Shown here one piece after another: positions 10,277-17,489 of a stretch of DNA of 64,000 bases; within the stretch, counting starts at the first letter, position 1, and every line of letters begins with the position of its first letter. Both the position numbers and the translations under genes were made by a program. The stretch is from the NCBI GenBank assembly GCA_903875575.1, contig CAIQWJ010000083.1, forward strand, positions 27,398-91,397, in the 5' to 3' direction. Source of the DNA: an uncultured Acidobacteriia bacterium. Lineage in GTDB: Bacteria; Acidobacteriota; Terriglobia; Bryobacterales; Bryobacteraceae. Below the pieces are notes generated by a model. That model worked only from the letters and a program-made list of their open reading frames with translations. It had not been told where the DNA came from and did no database searches.

Positions 10277-12205
10277 GTGAACTGGCCCTCCATCGGCAGA
10301 TTTCACCTGACGACGCTGCGTGTCTGCGCGATCGCTGCCCTGCTGCTGGATATCTTTCTGACGGTCACGGGCCGCCTTCCCCTGGTTCTGACTCTGGCGG
10401 TGCTGGTGGTGTGGGGCGGTGTCGCTCTGATTCGCCTTGCGCTCCGGCGCACACAACTGATCTGGCGGCTGCAAAACCGCCTGATTGTCACCTATCTATT
10501 CATGGGCATCTCGCCCATCGTGCTGATCCTCGGCCTCTTCTTTGTGCTGGGCTGGTTGCTCACGGCGCAGTTTGCGGGCTATCTGCTGGGTTCCGCGGTG
10601 GACCGGCGGGAGACGGCTATTGAGACGCCTGCGCGTTTACTCGCGCGGTCGTTGCCGGAAGATCGCATTGCTGTGGCGCAGCAGTTGACCGCTACGGGAA
10701 TCGGCAATTTTGAAGCACTGGTTGTCGGCGGGCAGGAACCATTCCGCTATCCAGCCGACGCGAAGATTGAAATGCCGTCCGGCAAATGGGATGACTATAC
10801 CGGCGTCGCCTATCGGGACGGCAATTACTATCTGATGTCGCTGGCGCACAGTGGCGAAAGCAGGGCACTGATTCTGGTGCCCCTCGATGTGAGGGCGCAG
10901 ACGAATCTCGTGCCCGGTCTGGGCACCATCCGCATGCCGCTGGTGTCATCGGCTACTACAGCTGGCACCACTGCGCCCCAGGGTTTCATGTTTCCTGGCA
11001 GCGATGGCCGATTTATTACTTTCAGCCAGGAAGTGGCGGGCGTGCCGCCTCCGGCGTGGAATGTGCTGGATGTTGAAGTGTACTGCGTGGCACCGCTGAG
11101 TATCGCGGACTGGAATATTCCGAACTCAGGTGTGAATCTCGGCATCTTCGGTGGCACGCGGCTTTCGGCCGTGCTCAACGTCATTTACTCCAGCAAGGTC
11201 GAATCCTCGGAGCTTTCGCTGAATATTGCGTTCGTTCTCACCGGCCTGCTGGGTTGCGCGCTGATCCTCTCCATCTACATCGGCGTTTCGATGACTCGGA
11301 CGCTGACCGGCACTTTCAGCAATCTCTATGACGGCACCACGCTCATCGGCAAAGGCGAATTCACGCACCGTATTCCCGTCATGGGCAGGGACCAGTTGGC
11401 GGATCTGGGCCACTCGTTCAACAAGATGGCCGGGCAACTGGAACAGTTCGTCACAGTGACGCGCGAGAAGGAACGGTTGCAATCCGAAGTCGCCATTGCG
11501 AGCGAAGTGCAGACGCGGCTGTTCCCCCATAAGCCGCCGGTGCTGCGCACAGTACAGATGCTGGGGGTCTGTCACGCGGCACGCAGCGTCTCTGGCGACT
11601 ACTACGATTACTTCATGGCGGCCGACGGCGAATTGGCCATTGGACTGGGAGACGTCGCGGGCAAGGGCATCTCGGCAGCGCTGCTGATGGCGTCGATCCA
11701 GTCGATCATGCGGACGCAATTGTCCGATAGCGGCGGTGCGATTGCCCCCGCAAGTTCCGTGGCGCGTCTGAATCGTCTGCTTTATGCGAGCACATCGCCG
11801 GAGAAGTACGCAACCTTCTTCTTCGGGCTCTACAACGAAGATACCCGCAGGTTGACTTACACCAATGCCGGCCACCTGCCGCCGCTCCTGGTGCGTGGTG
11901 AGAATTATGAATTCCTGGAAGTGACTGGCTCCGTGGTGGGCGCTTTTCCTATATTGCGGTATGAGGAAGAGAGCGTTGCGATCGGTCCGGGCGATCTGTT
12001 GATTGCCTACACGGATGGCATTACGGAGCCGGAGAATTCGTATGGTGAGGACTTCGGGGCGGACCGGCTGGCGGAAGTGGTCATGCGGAATCGCGAACTA
12101 AAGCCGGAAGAGATTGTGGAGAAGATCCTGGAAGCCGTACGGCAGTGGGATACGTCGGAAGAGCAGGCCGACGATATGACAGTTCTCATTGTGAAGGGCA
12201 TATGA
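10277..12205 (+). CDS. Membrane HAMP-SpoIIE (PP2C-type) serine phosphatase
   Basis: This 642-residue signalling protein has hydrophobic segments at about residues 15-55 and 70-100, a ~210-residue extracytoplasmic sensor region, another membrane segment at about 316-340, a HAMP linker (about 340-395) and a C-terminal SpoIIE/RsbU-type phosphatase domain. The metal-binding and family motifs are visible: SGDYYDYF, GDVAGKGISAALLMA, NAGHLPPLL, YTDGITE and the terminal DDMTVLIVK. Such proteins usually dephosphorylate anti-sigma antagonists in partner-switching systems; no antagonist or anti-sigma kinase gene is adjacent. It starts with GTG. Confidence 0.93.
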   Translation: MNWPSIGRFHLTTLRVCAIAALLLDIFLTVTGRLPLVLTLAVLVVWGGVALIRLALRRTQLIWRLQNRLIVTYLFMGISPIVLILGLFFVLGWLLTAQFAGYLLGSAVDRRETAIETPARLLARSLPEDRIAVAQQLTATGIGNFEALVVGGQEPFRYPADAKIEMPSGKWDDYTGVAYRDGNYYLMSLAHSGESRALILVPLDVRAQTNLVPGLGTIRMPLVSSATTAGTTAPQGFMFPGSDGRFITFSQEVAGVPPPAWNVLDVEVYCVAPLSIADWNIPNSGVNLGIFGGTRLSAVLNVIYSSKVESSELSLNIAFVLTGLLGCALILSIYIGVSMTRTLTGTFSNLYDGTTLIGKGEFTHRIPVMGRDQLADLGHSFNKMAGQLEQFVTVTREKERLQSEVAIASEVQTRLFPHKPPVLRTVQMLGVCHAARSVSGDYYDYFMAADGELAIGLGDVAGKGISAALLMASIQSIMRTQLSDSGGAIAPASSVARLNRLLYASTSPEKYATFFFGLYNEDTRRLTYTNAGHLPPLLVRGENYEFLEVTGSVVGAFPILRYEEESVAIGPGDLLIAYTDGITEPENSYGEDFGADRLAEVVMRNRELKPEEIVEKILEAVRQWDTSEEQADDMTVLIVKGI

Positions 12206-13761
12206 GCCGCAATCCCCGTAAAGTTCTGAGCGTTGCTCAGATGAACGCCGTGGATCGCGCGACCATAGCGGCCGGCATTCCCGGCATCATCCTGATGGAA
12301 AATGCCGCGCAGCGTGTGGTGGATTTTATTGCAGAGCGATTCGCACCGGTCTCCGGCCATCGCATCGCCGTTATCTGCGGGAAGGGAAACAATGGCGGCG
12401 ACGGGCTGGCGGTTGCGCGCATTCTCCACACGCGATTTCCGTGTGCGCGGATTGACGTGGTGCTGGTGGCTGCAGCAACGGAGCTAAGCGGTGACGCGGC
12501 GGCAAATCTGGCCATGCTGCGGGCTGCGGGGTTGCAGGAATCCGGTGCCATCACACCGGCGATGCGGGATGCCACGCTTGTGATCGACGCGGTTCTCGGC
12601 ACAGGGCTCAGCGGTCCTGCCCGCGGTGTGGCGCTCGATGCCATCCGCGCGATCAACACCGAGTTTCCACAGGCGAAGGTTGTGGCGGTCGATATTCCAT
12701 CGGGATTGGCGGGAGACAATCCAGTGCCTCCCGGCGAGCACGTGCGCGCGGATGCCACGGTTACTTTCACTGCCCCTAAGATTTGCCACGCGTTGCAACC
12801 GGCGCGGGGGTTGATGGGAGAGTTGCGGGTCGCCGCCATTGGCACGCCGCCTGCGATGTTCGAAGACGATGCTGCCATTCAGTTGTCGCTCGTGGGACCT
12901 TGGTTCCTTGCGCCCGTATTCGCCCCACGAGCGAGTGATGGCAACAAGGGGCGTTTCGGGCATGTATTAGTCGTGGCGGGCTCGCGGGGGAAGTCCGGCG
13001 CTGCTGCCATGGCTGGACTGGCGGCCTTGCGAGCGGGTGCCGGGTTGGTCACCGTGGCGTGCCCGGAATCGGCGCTGGGCGCGGTGGCAGCGTTCAGCCC
13101 GGAATTGATGACGGAGCCTCTCGCCGAGACCAGTGCGGGTGTCATTTCGCGCGGGGCGTTGGCGCGAGTGATGGAGTTAGCTGCGACTCGCACGCTCACG
13201 GCGATCGGTCCGGGCATCGGAACAGAGGACGAGACGCGCGAAGTCGTTCGCGAAGTATTTGCGAAACTCGACAAGCCGCTGATTGTGGATGCCGATGCCT
13301 TGAACTGCATGGTGGGCAGTGACTGGAAGACGGTTGGCGCGCCGCGTGTGCTGACGCCGCATCCAGGCGAGATGTCGCGACTGACAGGTCTGAGCATCGC
13401 GGATGTCCAGTCGAATCGGATCGGCGTTGCCCGCGAGCTCGCCACTGCGCGAGGGGTTGTCCTGGTGCTCAAAGGCGAAGGCACGTTAATAGCATTTCCC
13501 GATGGCCGCGTGTGGATCAATCCAACCGGTTCGCCCGCGATGGCGACGGGTGGTACCGGCGACATCCTCACCGGGATGACGGCAGGTCTGACGGCGCAGT
13601 TCCCGAAAGACCTGGAGCGAGCCGTAGCTGCAGCAGTCTATCTGCACGGCCTTTCCGGTGAACTCGCGGCGCGGCATCTCGGCGAACAACCGGTCATCGC
13701 GACGGATCTGTTGCGATACCTGCCGGAGGGCATTCGTGCGATCACGAACTTTTCACACTAA
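12202..13761 (+). CDS. nnrD: Bifunctional NAD(P)H-hydrate epimerase / ADP-dependent dehydratase
   Basis: A 519-residue fusion repairs hydrated NADH/NADPH. The N-terminal half is the epimerase (NnrE) with GKGNNGGDGLAVARIL near residue 60. The C-terminal half is the ribokinase-like dehydratase (NnrD) with NKGRFGHVLVVAGSRGKSGA in its N-terminal part, LTPHPGEMSRL in the middle and ATGGTGDILTGM near residue 447. The ATG overlaps the phosphatase stop by 4 bp (ATGA). Length and domain order match the usual YjeF-type fusion, and its end overlaps tsaE. Confidence 0.95.
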   Translation: MSRNPRKVLSVAQMNAVDRATIAAGIPGIILMENAAQRVVDFIAERFAPVSGHRIAVICGKGNNGGDGLAVARILHTRFPCARIDVVLVAAATELSGDAAANLAMLRAAGLQESGAITPAMRDATLVIDAVLGTGLSGPARGVALDAIRAINTEFPQAKVVAVDIPSGLAGDNPVPPGEHVRADATVTFTAPKICHALQPARGLMGELRVAAIGTPPAMFEDDAAIQLSLVGPWFLAPVFAPRASDGNKGRFGHVLVVAGSRGKSGAAAMAGLAALRAGAGLVTVACPESALGAVAAFSPELMTEPLAETSAGVISRGALARVMELAATRTLTAIGPGIGTEDETREVVREVFAKLDKPLIVDADALNCMVGSDWKTVGAPRVLTPHPGEMSRLTGLSIADVQSNRIGVARELATARGVVLVLKGEGTLIAFPDGRVWINPTGSPAMATGGTGDILTGMTAGLTAQFPKDLERAVAAAVYLHGLSGELAARHLGEQPVIATDLLRYLPEGIRAITNFSH

Positions 13762-14155
13762 CTCCGCCGAAGAGACGGTATCGCTGGGCCGCGAACTCTC
13801 GAAAGAACTGCACGGCGTGGTGCTGCTGATCGGCAACCTGGGGGCAGGGAAGACCACGCTCACCAAGGGCATTGTGGAAGGCCGAGGCGTGACAGGAGCC
13901 GACGATGTGTCCAGCCCGACGTTCACGCTGATACATCAGTATGGCGACGCCGAGCCAGTGTTCCACATCGATCTGTATCGTCTGGAAGAAGCTCGTCAGG
14001 TGGAGAGCCTCGGCCTCGACGATCTGTTTCGCAGCGGAGGCCTTGTGCTGCTGGAGTGGGCGGAGCGTTTTCCGGAACTGCTGCCGGCGGAACGGACGGA
14101 GATCCGGCTGCGCGCGGTGAGTGAAGACGGCAGGGAAATCACGGTTGTGGATTGA
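13736..14155 (+). CDS. tsaE: tRNA threonylcarbamoyladenosine biosynthesis ATPase TsaE
   Basis: A 139-residue protein required for t6A37 modification of tRNA. It shows the expected opening (RTFHTNSAEETVSLGREL), a Walker A GNLGAGKTTLTKGI, then SSPTFTLIHQY and FHIDLYRL. I choose GTG 13736 because it starts the family's first beta strand; this makes a 26 bp overlap with nnrD. The C-terminal LEWAERFPELLP block is typical. It is a single-copy housekeeping gene in most bacteria. Confidence 0.93.
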   Translation: MRSRTFHTNSAEETVSLGRELSKELHGVVLLIGNLGAGKTTLTKGIVEGRGVTGADDVSSPTFTLIHQYGDAEPVFHIDLYRLEEARQVESLGLDDLFRSGGLVLLEWAERFPELLPAERTEIRLRAVSEDGREITVVD

Positions 14156-14161
14156 AGGGGT

Positions 14162-14482
14162 ATGAACCATCAACGCATCGACGAACGGAGCCTGGCGCTG
14201 CACAACGCGGTGGCGGAAAAGCTGCGTAGCGAGCCTGCGTTGCTGGAAATCGCCAGAGAAAATCTGAAGCGCTGGTACGAAGGCGCGGGTCATTCGCGGC
14301 CTTATCTGGACGAATGGCGAAGGCTGCTGGATCTGCCACTGGAAGATCTGCTGGGGCTGATGGTGCAGGAGCGTGAGCGGATGACGGCCTTGCCGCAGAC
14401 GTCGCCGTTTGCGGGTATTCTGAAGCCCGCCGAGCGCTGGGCTATTTACCGGCAGTTTGAGATGGGGCGCGATGACGCGTGA
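14162..14482 (+). CDS. Small hypothetical protein paired with nucleotidyltransferase-like gene
   Basis: A 106-residue acidic, mostly helical protein without signal peptide or membrane segment. The C-terminal half reads TSPFAGILKPAERWAIYRQF. It overlaps the DUF6036-like gene by 11 bp, and the small-gene-first arrangement with overlap is typical of toxin-antitoxin pairs, so it may be an antitoxin-type partner. That role is an inference; I cannot name the family. Confidence 0.7.
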   Translation: MNHQRIDERSLALHNAVAEKLRSEPALLEIARENLKRWYEGAGHSRPYLDEWRRLLDLPLEDLLGLMVQERERMTALPQTSPFAGILKPAERWAIYRQFEMGRDDA

Positions 14483-15011
14483 TCAGCTGGAGCATGTAAT
14501 TTGGGCATCGGCGGCTATTGTAGGCCTGGACGATATCGTCGTGATCGGCAGTCAGTCGGTGTTGGGGGCGTTTCCCAACGCGCCGGAGGAACTGCTGTTC
14601 TCAAACGAAGCGGATGTGTTCCCTCTGGACTCTCCGGAAAGGGGCGACCTGATTGACGGTTCCATCGGGGAAGGGTCGCCGTTTGAACGGTCTTTTGGCT
14701 ACTACGCTCACGGTGTGGACGAGACCACCGCGATTCTTCCGCAAGGTTGGCGGGAACGTCTTGTGCTGGTGACTGGCGAAGGCACTCGCAACGCCCGGGG
14801 TTGGTGTCTGGACGTTCACGATCTTGCGATCCCAAAGTACGTGGCCGGTCGTGAGAAGGACCTGAATTTTACTCGCGCGCTTGCGCTACACGCGATGACG
14901 CGCCGCGATTTACTGGAGGCAAGGCTGGCTGAAACAGAGGTGGATACGGTGCGACGGGAACTGATCAAGACACGAATCGCGTCGGACTGTTCTTTTAACG
15001 TCGGACGATAA
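14472..15011 (+). CDS. DUF6036-like nucleotidyltransferase protein
   Basis: A 179-residue cytoplasmic protein with IVVIGSQSVLG near residue 20, the GS-containing opening of minimal nucleotidyltransferases, followed by EADVFPLD and IDGSIGEGSPFERSFGYYAHG. I recall this pattern from DUF6036 proteins, related to AbiEii/toxin-type nucleotidyltransferases. ATG 14472 is preferred over a TTG at 14457. It overlaps the preceding small gene and its 3' end overlaps the convergent methyltransferase-like gene by 17 bp. Family call moderately sure, biological role unproven. Confidence 0.75.
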   Translation: MTRDQLEHVIWASAAIVGLDDIVVIGSQSVLGAFPNAPEELLFSNEADVFPLDSPERGDLIDGSIGEGSPFERSFGYYAHGVDETTAILPQGWRERLVLVTGEGTRNARGWCLDVHDLAIPKYVAGREKDLNFTRALALHAMTRRDLLEARLAETEVDTVRRELIKTRIASDCSFNVGR

Positions 15012-15705
15012 CTTCGCGCAGGTTCTCCCGCGAGAGGAAGAATTTCACGCTCTCGCACTTGCCGAAGAGCTTCTCCAGTGAGCGGTTATTGAAGACGTGG
15101 CCGGTGGCGCGCATGCCGCGCTCAGTAACCAGCAGGGTCTTATGGTCCTGAATACGGAAGTTGTGGGCCATGACTTCCTGCACCTTGTCGTTCACGGTAA
15201 AAAAGGCCAGCAGATAGGAACGCGGGCGCATGATGTCGGTGAGTCGTTCAACGGTGGCGTTGAGCAGCGCGGGGCCCATGAACTGCATGGAGTCCCACAT
15301 CAGAATGGCGTCGAAGGTCTCCGGCGGGTAGTCGAAAACGGAACGGAGGAAGTAGTCGATGCGACCGGGGTTGGTCTGGCCGGAGATGTCGGAGCCGAAG
15401 CTCTCTTCCATGTTGTAGGCGACGTTGGCGGAGTAGACTTTGTGTCCGAGATTGGTAATGAAGTCGATATTCTGCTGGCTGGCACCGGCGAGATCGAGGA
15501 TCGAGAGACCGACTTCGCCCTGGAGATTAAAGAAAAATTGCTCCAGGCCGCGGCTCTGGCGGGTGGACTGAATATCTTTTCGGGCGGGCTTCAAGAACGC
15601 GAGATTGGGGGCTGGGGAGGGAGTGGACTGAGACTGGACCCGTGCAGGCGCGGCGGTTTCGCTTCCTTTATGAAACATTGAGCGAAACATTTCCTGCAGC
15701 TGCAC
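14995..15705 (-). CDS. Class I methyltransferase-like protein downstream of bactofilin
   Basis: A 236-residue protein starting at GTG 15705 (an ATG five codons later is possible). The first ~50 residues are low-complexity Ser/Pro/Ala. The core GLSILDLAGASQQNIDFI followed by FDAILMWDSMQFM and a post-motif MRPRSYLLAFF fits a class I SAM methyltransferase fold, though the glycine-rich motif I is degenerate (DLAGAS). It lies 21 bp after the bactofilin gene on the same strand, suggesting one operon and a possible envelope or cytoskeleton-linked role. Confidence 0.75.
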   Translation of the reverse strand: MQLQEMFRSMFHKGSETAAPARVQSQSTPSPAPNLAFLKPARKDIQSTRQSRGLEQFFFNLQGEVGLSILDLAGASQQNIDFITNLGHKVYSANVAYNMEESFGSDISGQTNPGRIDYFLRSVFDYPPETFDAILMWDSMQFMGPALLNATVERLTDIMRPRSYLLAFFTVNDKVQEVMAHNFRIQDHKTLLVTERGMRATGHVFNNRSLEKLFGKCESVKFFLSRENLREVIVRR

Positions 15706-15726
15706 GGGGCACGGTCTCCGTAGTTC

Positions 15727-16281
15727 TTAGCGGCTCACCGGAATTCCGGCGGTCGGGGAAGCAGGCGTTGCCGCCGGAGCACTGGTGGCGGGCGCGGCAG
15801 CCTTCGGTTCCGGCTTGCGGATATCGATGCTGCCCTTGAAAAGGGCGCCGTCTTCGATGCTGATGCGCGCGGTGGTGATGTCGCCGATCAGCTTGGCTTC
15901 GCGGCGGATATCGACCTTGTCGACAGCTTCCACGTTGCCCTGGACCTGGCCGAAGATGACGACTTCACGGGCCTTCACACTGGCCTGGACGCGGCCAGTA
16001 GTACCGATCGTTACTTTATTATCTGTGGATTCGATGGTCCCTTCCACGTCGCCATCGACGTTCAGGTCCTCTTTTGTATAGATCTGGCCGACAATTTTGA
16101 CTGCCTTGCCGATGGTGGCGGTGCTGGCCGATTCGGCTACTCGATGGGGTATTGATGACACGGGAACTGTCTCCTTCCTGATTTCCGGCTTGGGGGGTGC
16201 GGCCGGCGGAGCCGGTGGGGCTGGCGGCGCTGCTGCCGGACGCGGCGCGGGCTGCTCTTCTTTTTTATTCCAAAGACTCAC
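15727..16281 (-). CDS. Bactofilin family cytoskeletal protein
   Basis: A 184-residue protein with a Pro/Ala-rich N-terminal tail, a central beta-helical bactofilin (DUF583) core from about residue 55 to 150 with repeats such as IVGQIYTKEDLNVDGDVEG and VIFGQVQGNVEAVDKVDI, and a Pro/Ala-rich C-terminal tail. Bactofilins polymerise without nucleotide into membrane-associated filaments. It starts with GTG, preceded by an AGGAG about 11 bases upstream, and is followed by the methyltransferase-like gene. Confidence 0.93.
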   Translation of the reverse strand: MSLWNKKEEQPAPRPAAAPPAPPAPPAAPPKPEIRKETVPVSSIPHRVAESASTATIGKAVKIVGQIYTKEDLNVDGDVEGTIESTDNKVTIGTTGRVQASVKAREVVIFGQVQGNVEAVDKVDIRREAKLIGDITTARISIEDGALFKGSIDIRKPEPKAAAPATSAPAATPASPTAGIPVSR

Positions 16282-16348
16282 TGCTTGTATGACTCCTCTA
16301 TCAGTCTAACGGGCCGTATAGTGGCGGCGCAATGCGATACAAATCGGG

Positions 16349-17065
16349 TTACCGAAAAAGTCTGGCGATGGAGAAGGCAGCTGCCGCGGCCACGCCGCCG
16401 ATGAGGGTGGTCTGGAGTGCTCCACGCCAGATGGGAATGCCGGTAAAGCGGGCTTTGACGCCGCCGAAAACGCAGAGAGCCGAAAGGGTGACGGCGACGG
16501 AGGCGATGAGGGCGCGGTCGAGTTCGTGAATGGTGAAGTAGGGGGCCAGCGGGATCAGTCCGCCGACGATGTAGGAGACGGCGATGGTTGAGGCGCTGCG
16601 GGCGGCGCGGCCCGGGTCCGGCGCTTCGAGGTTGAGTTCGAACTTCATCATGAAATCCACCCAGCGTTTTTCGTCCGCAATGATCGTCGCCACTACGGGG
16701 CGCATCTGTTCTTTGGTAAGGCCGAAGCCTTCGAAGACTTCTTCGACTTCGGCCTTCTCTTTCTCCGGGAGTTCGCGGGTTTCGCGGATTTCCCGCTGCA
16801 GTTCGTTTTCGTAGTGCTCAGCGTCGGTTTTGGCGGCGAGATAGCCGCCGAGGCCCATGGCGATGGAACCAGCGGCAATTTCCGCGAGGCCTGCGAGAAC
16901 GACGACCGAGGTGCCGACGTGTGCGCCGGAGAGGCCCGCTGCGAGCGCGAACGGAACCGTCAGGCCATCCGACATCCCGATCACGACATCGCGGACGGCT
17001 TCCGTGGAGCGGAAGTGGTGCTCCTGGTGATGGCTGTGGCCGCCTCCGGCATGGGAATGGGACAT
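16349..17065 (-). CDS. VIT1/CCC1-type iron/manganese transporter
   Basis: A 238-residue membrane protein. The start at ATG 17065 gives a His-rich N-terminus (MSHSHAGGGHSHHQEHH) likely to bind metal. VRDVVIGMSDGLTVPFALAAGL is the signature first helix of the VIT1/CCC1 family, and the cytoplasmic Glu-rich domain (about residues 80-145) includes EELQREIRE-like and EKEKAEVEEVFEGFG segments that bind metal in characterised members. About five membrane helices are visible. A longer upstream frame exists but lacks family similarity. Confidence 0.92.
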   Translation of the reverse strand: MSHSHAGGGHSHHQEHHFRSTEAVRDVVIGMSDGLTVPFALAAGLSGAHVGTSVVVLAGLAEIAAGSIAMGLGGYLAAKTDAEHYENELQREIRETRELPEKEKAEVEEVFEGFGLTKEQMRPVVATIIADEKRWVDFMMKFELNLEAPDPGRAARSASTIAVSYIVGGLIPLAPYFTIHELDRALIASVAVTLSALCVFGGVKARFTGIPIWRGALQTTLIGGVAAAAAFSIARLFR

Positions 17066-17379
17066 GGGTTCAGGATAGCGTGAGCGGCGGAATTCGTGGG
17101 GATGAATTCGCATTCCGACGGAAGGTGGTGAATTGAGGGGAAAGATGTAAGCGTATACAGTGCCGTGACCCAGGTGATGCCGCGTGCGCGACCGCAAGCC
17201 AGGCGGCAAATACGAAGGTGACGGTCAAGCCGGGCGGGCCGCCGGAGCTGAGCGAAATGGTCGCCCCTGTTGAGTGAGAACCTCAGGAGTGGGATTGGGG
17301 TGCGCTCGGAAAGGCTTGGGTAGTCCGAATTGGACCGGCCATTCCGCTTCAGCAGGAGTGTGAGGCTCACAATTACTTC
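17066..17379. other. Non-coding region upstream of Oar-like receptor
   Basis: About 314 bp with no convincing gene. It contains the first copy of the TGTAAGCGTATA motif at 17146-17159. A short open stretch on + ending with TGA near 17278 reads like the C-terminus of a protein (PGGPPELSEMVAPVE) and could be a gene remnant, but nothing upstream supports it. Confidence 0.5.
17146..17159. promoter_or_regulatory. Operator-like motif, distal copy
   Basis: The 14-mer TGTAAGCGTATACA has TGTA/TACA ends and differs by one base from the copy at 17393-17406 that overlaps the receptor promoter. The 247 bp spacing would permit DNA looping by a repressor, but no regulator gene is adjacent. The pattern is loosely like LacI/GntR operators; that comparison is inference. 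Confidence 0.45.
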
Positions 17380-17408
17380 TTGACGTCACGAATGTAAGCG
17401 TATATATT
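17380..17408 (+). promoter_or_regulatory. Sigma70-type promoter of the Oar-like receptor
   Basis: TTGACG at 17380-17385 and TATATT at 17403-17408 are separated by exactly 17 bp, an almost consensus housekeeping promoter. It lies 81 bp upstream of the receptor ATG, leaving a leader of about 75 nt. Confidence 0.75.
17393..17406. promoter_or_regulatory. Operator-like motif overlapping the -10 box
   Basis: TGTAAGCGTATATA covers the spacer and most of the -10 element of the receptor promoter. A protein bound here would block RNA polymerase, so this is a plausible repressor site; see the matching distal copy at 17146-17159. Confidence 0.5.
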
Positions 17409-17489
17409 TACTTTGATTCCTGGAAGCGGTTCCGCAGCTGGCTTGGTCCGGGCCATGGCGGTCGCATTTTTTCTGGGTCAGGGGAGATT

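Noticed and set aside
17160..17280. Short coding-like stretch ending PGGPPELSEMVAPVE
   Set aside because: About 40 codons with no start or homologous upstream part; could be a gene remnant but is not supported.
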